Positions 5,812 through 6,476 of a stretch of 6,476 bases of DNA are shown in pieces. The notes below the pieces were generated by a model. It worked only from the letters and a program-made list of their open reading frames with translations, had not been told where the DNA came from and did not search any database. This stretch comes from Saprospiraceae bacterium. Lineage in GTDB: Bacteria; Bacteroidota; Bacteroidia; Chitinophagales; Saprospiraceae. A program made the translations under genes and the position numbers. The first letter of the stretch is position 1. Each line of letters begins with the position of its first letter. Location of the stretch: positions 1 through 6,476 of the forward strand of contig JALZVN010000374.1 in NCBI GenBank assembly GCA_023299965.1. Direction: 5' to 3'.

Positions 5812-5847
5812 AAATAAAGCGTTTATTTGCCCTATAGGGTACATTTG
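5812..5847 (+). promoter_or_regulatory. Candidate promoter for the lipoprotein gene with two upstream dyads
   Basis: TACATTTG (5840-5847) matches the Bacteroidota -7 consensus TAnnTTTG. Directly before it are CCCTATAGGG (5830-5839), a perfect 10-bp palindrome, and AAATAAA / TTTATTT around GCG (5812-5828). Both fall in the spacer where a repressor would block the polymerase. No TTTG is found at the usual 19-21 bp spacing, so the -33 element is not supported. The leader to ATG 5971 would be about 120 nt. Confidence 0.4.
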
Positions 5848-5870
5848 TCCCAAAAAGTCGCGCTTTAAGG

Positions 5871-5888
5871 ATTTTTATATGTAAAAAT
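5871..5888. repeat. AT-rich hairpin in the leader region
   Basis: ATTTTTA (5871-5877) and TAAAAAT (5882-5888) form a perfect 7-bp stem around TATG. It lies between the TACATTTG element and the lipoprotein start. The words cgctttaa and gattttta around it recur at about 5911-5926 in swapped order. With no G+C in the stem it is a weak terminator at best. Confidence 0.35.
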
Positions 5889-5970
5889 TGTATTATGTTG
5901 AAACTAGCACGATTTTTACGCTTTAATAATATGGTGACCAGTAAGCTTTTGTAATTGTATAACCCATAGC

Positions 5971-6414
5971 ATGAACTTTTCATATCCCCTCTTGTCCATA
6001 TTAGTATGTATACTCCTAAGTCTTGGGAGTTGTAAGACAAGTCAAATCACACCAGAGAAATACGAAAAGAACAAGGTCTACTTTGGAAACGGAGGTGGGT
6101 TTACTGGTGGTTTGCGTGAATTTTGCATGTTGGATAATGGTGACGTGTATCAAATCAATCCATCCACTAGAGAAGCGATCTTGACCTCTAGCAAAGGTAA
6201 AGCCGTAGCGAAGCGCGTATTTAAGCAGATGGAGTCGATGAAACTCAAAGAATATCAATATGACAAGCCAGGCAATATGTACTGCTGGGTGAAGTATCAT
6301 ACTAAAACGGATAGTGCTTATCTGATCTGGGGAGACGAAACAATGGAAGTATCAGCAGAGATCGAAAGTATGTACACAGAGTTAGTCGAAATGACAAGAA
6401 TAGATAACAAATAA
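5971..6414 (+). CDS. Small lipoprotein with YFGNGGGFTGG motif
   Basis: A 147-aa predicted lipoprotein of unknown function. The signal peptide MNFSYPLLSILVCILLS ends in the lipobox LGSC, so Cys21 would be lipidated after signal peptidase II cleavage. The mature part starts KTSQITPEKYEKNK. YFGNGGGFTGG (37-47), followed by a strand reading FCMLDNGDVYQI (51-62), is a pattern I associate with small uncharacterised Bacteroidota lipoproteins. KAVAKRVFKQMESMKLKEY (77-95) is a helix, and the C-terminal half has WVKYHTKTDSAYLIWG (106-121), probably beta-strands. No catalytic residues stand out. ATG 5971 is chosen because it places the lipobox correctly. There is no Shine-Dalgarno sequence. Another exported-protein gene starts 12 bp after the stop, so the two are likely co-transcribed. 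Confidence 0.85.
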   Translation: MNFSYPLLSILVCILLSLGSCKTSQITPEKYEKNKVYFGNGGGFTGGLREFCMLDNGDVYQINPSTREAILTSSKGKAVAKRVFKQMESMKLKEYQYDKPGNMYCWVKYHTKTDSAYLIWGDETMEVSAEIESMYTELVEMTRIDNK

Positions 6415-6426
6415 CAAAATAAAGTA

Positions 6427-6476
6427 ATGAAAAAAGTAATACTCCTAATCACAATGGGCTTGTTTGTTTTGCAAGC
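6427..6476 (+). CDS. Start of an exported protein, cut by the right edge
   Basis: ATG at 6427 opens MKKVILLITMGLFVLQA before the window ends. Two lysines and a hydrophobic run make a clear signal peptide start. It follows the lipoprotein gene by 12 bp and is probably in the same operon. Nothing of the mature protein is visible, so the function cannot be stated. Confidence 0.7.
   Translation, partial: MKKVILLITMGLFVLQ

Noticed and set aside
6016..6300. Minus-strand 94-aa frame opposite the lipoprotein gene
   Set aside because: The plus-strand frame has a signal peptide, a lipobox and a family-like motif; the antisense frame has none.

Overview
The window looks like a piece of Bacteroidota chromosome. 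It is AT-rich, its genes have no clear Shine-Dalgarno sequences, and two places carry the TAnnTTTG -7 promoter element typical of the phylum. The gene content also fits: a REP-associated tyrosine transposase (RAYT) of the Bacteroidota type, a PadR regulator paired with a small membrane protein, a secreted TlpA-like thioredoxin, a DUF4403-like protein and small lipoproteins. I cannot name a genus.

Layout. Positions 1-384 (minus) hold a RAYT/IS200-like transposase running off the left edge. A single in-frame TGA at 319-321 sits where the family normally has Trp. A REP-like hairpin lies just upstream of it (457-480). Positions 594-1628 (plus) are a two-gene unit: a PadR-family repressor and, 3 bp on, a four-TM membrane protein with a soluble helical N-terminus. 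Between this unit and the convergent minus-strand genes (1629-2222) is a repeat field: two roughly 209-bp direct copies, about 95% identical by hand alignment, plus degenerate pieces. Each copy is an inverted pair of two different REP hairpins, each followed by ATACAAGTATC. The second copy runs through the stop codon of the next gene.

Positions 2217-3647 (minus) encode an exported TlpA-like thioredoxin-fold protein with WCRPC. Its upstream gap has a TATATTTG element overlapped by a perfect 9-4-9 dyad. Positions 3727-4950 (minus) encode a DUF4403-like protein with no visible signal peptide. Then comes about 1 kb without a convincing gene. Positions 5206-5464 of this gap are a GC-rich cluster of strong hairpins, two with the identical loop CTCTTC, bounded further out by near-identical direct repeats at 5193 and 5576. 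Positions 5640-5960 are AT-rich with several perfect dyads, two of them just upstream of a TACATTTG element. Positions 5971-6414 (plus) encode a small lipoprotein, followed 12 bp later by the start of another exported protein cut by the right edge.

How it fits together. The decayed RAYT and the REP-pair repeats share sequence and are best read as one family of mobilised or once-mobilised repeats. PadR plus membrane protein is a recognisable regulatory pair. The most interesting unexplained part is the structured segment 5206-5464, which may be a non-coding RNA or a small non-autonomous insertion.
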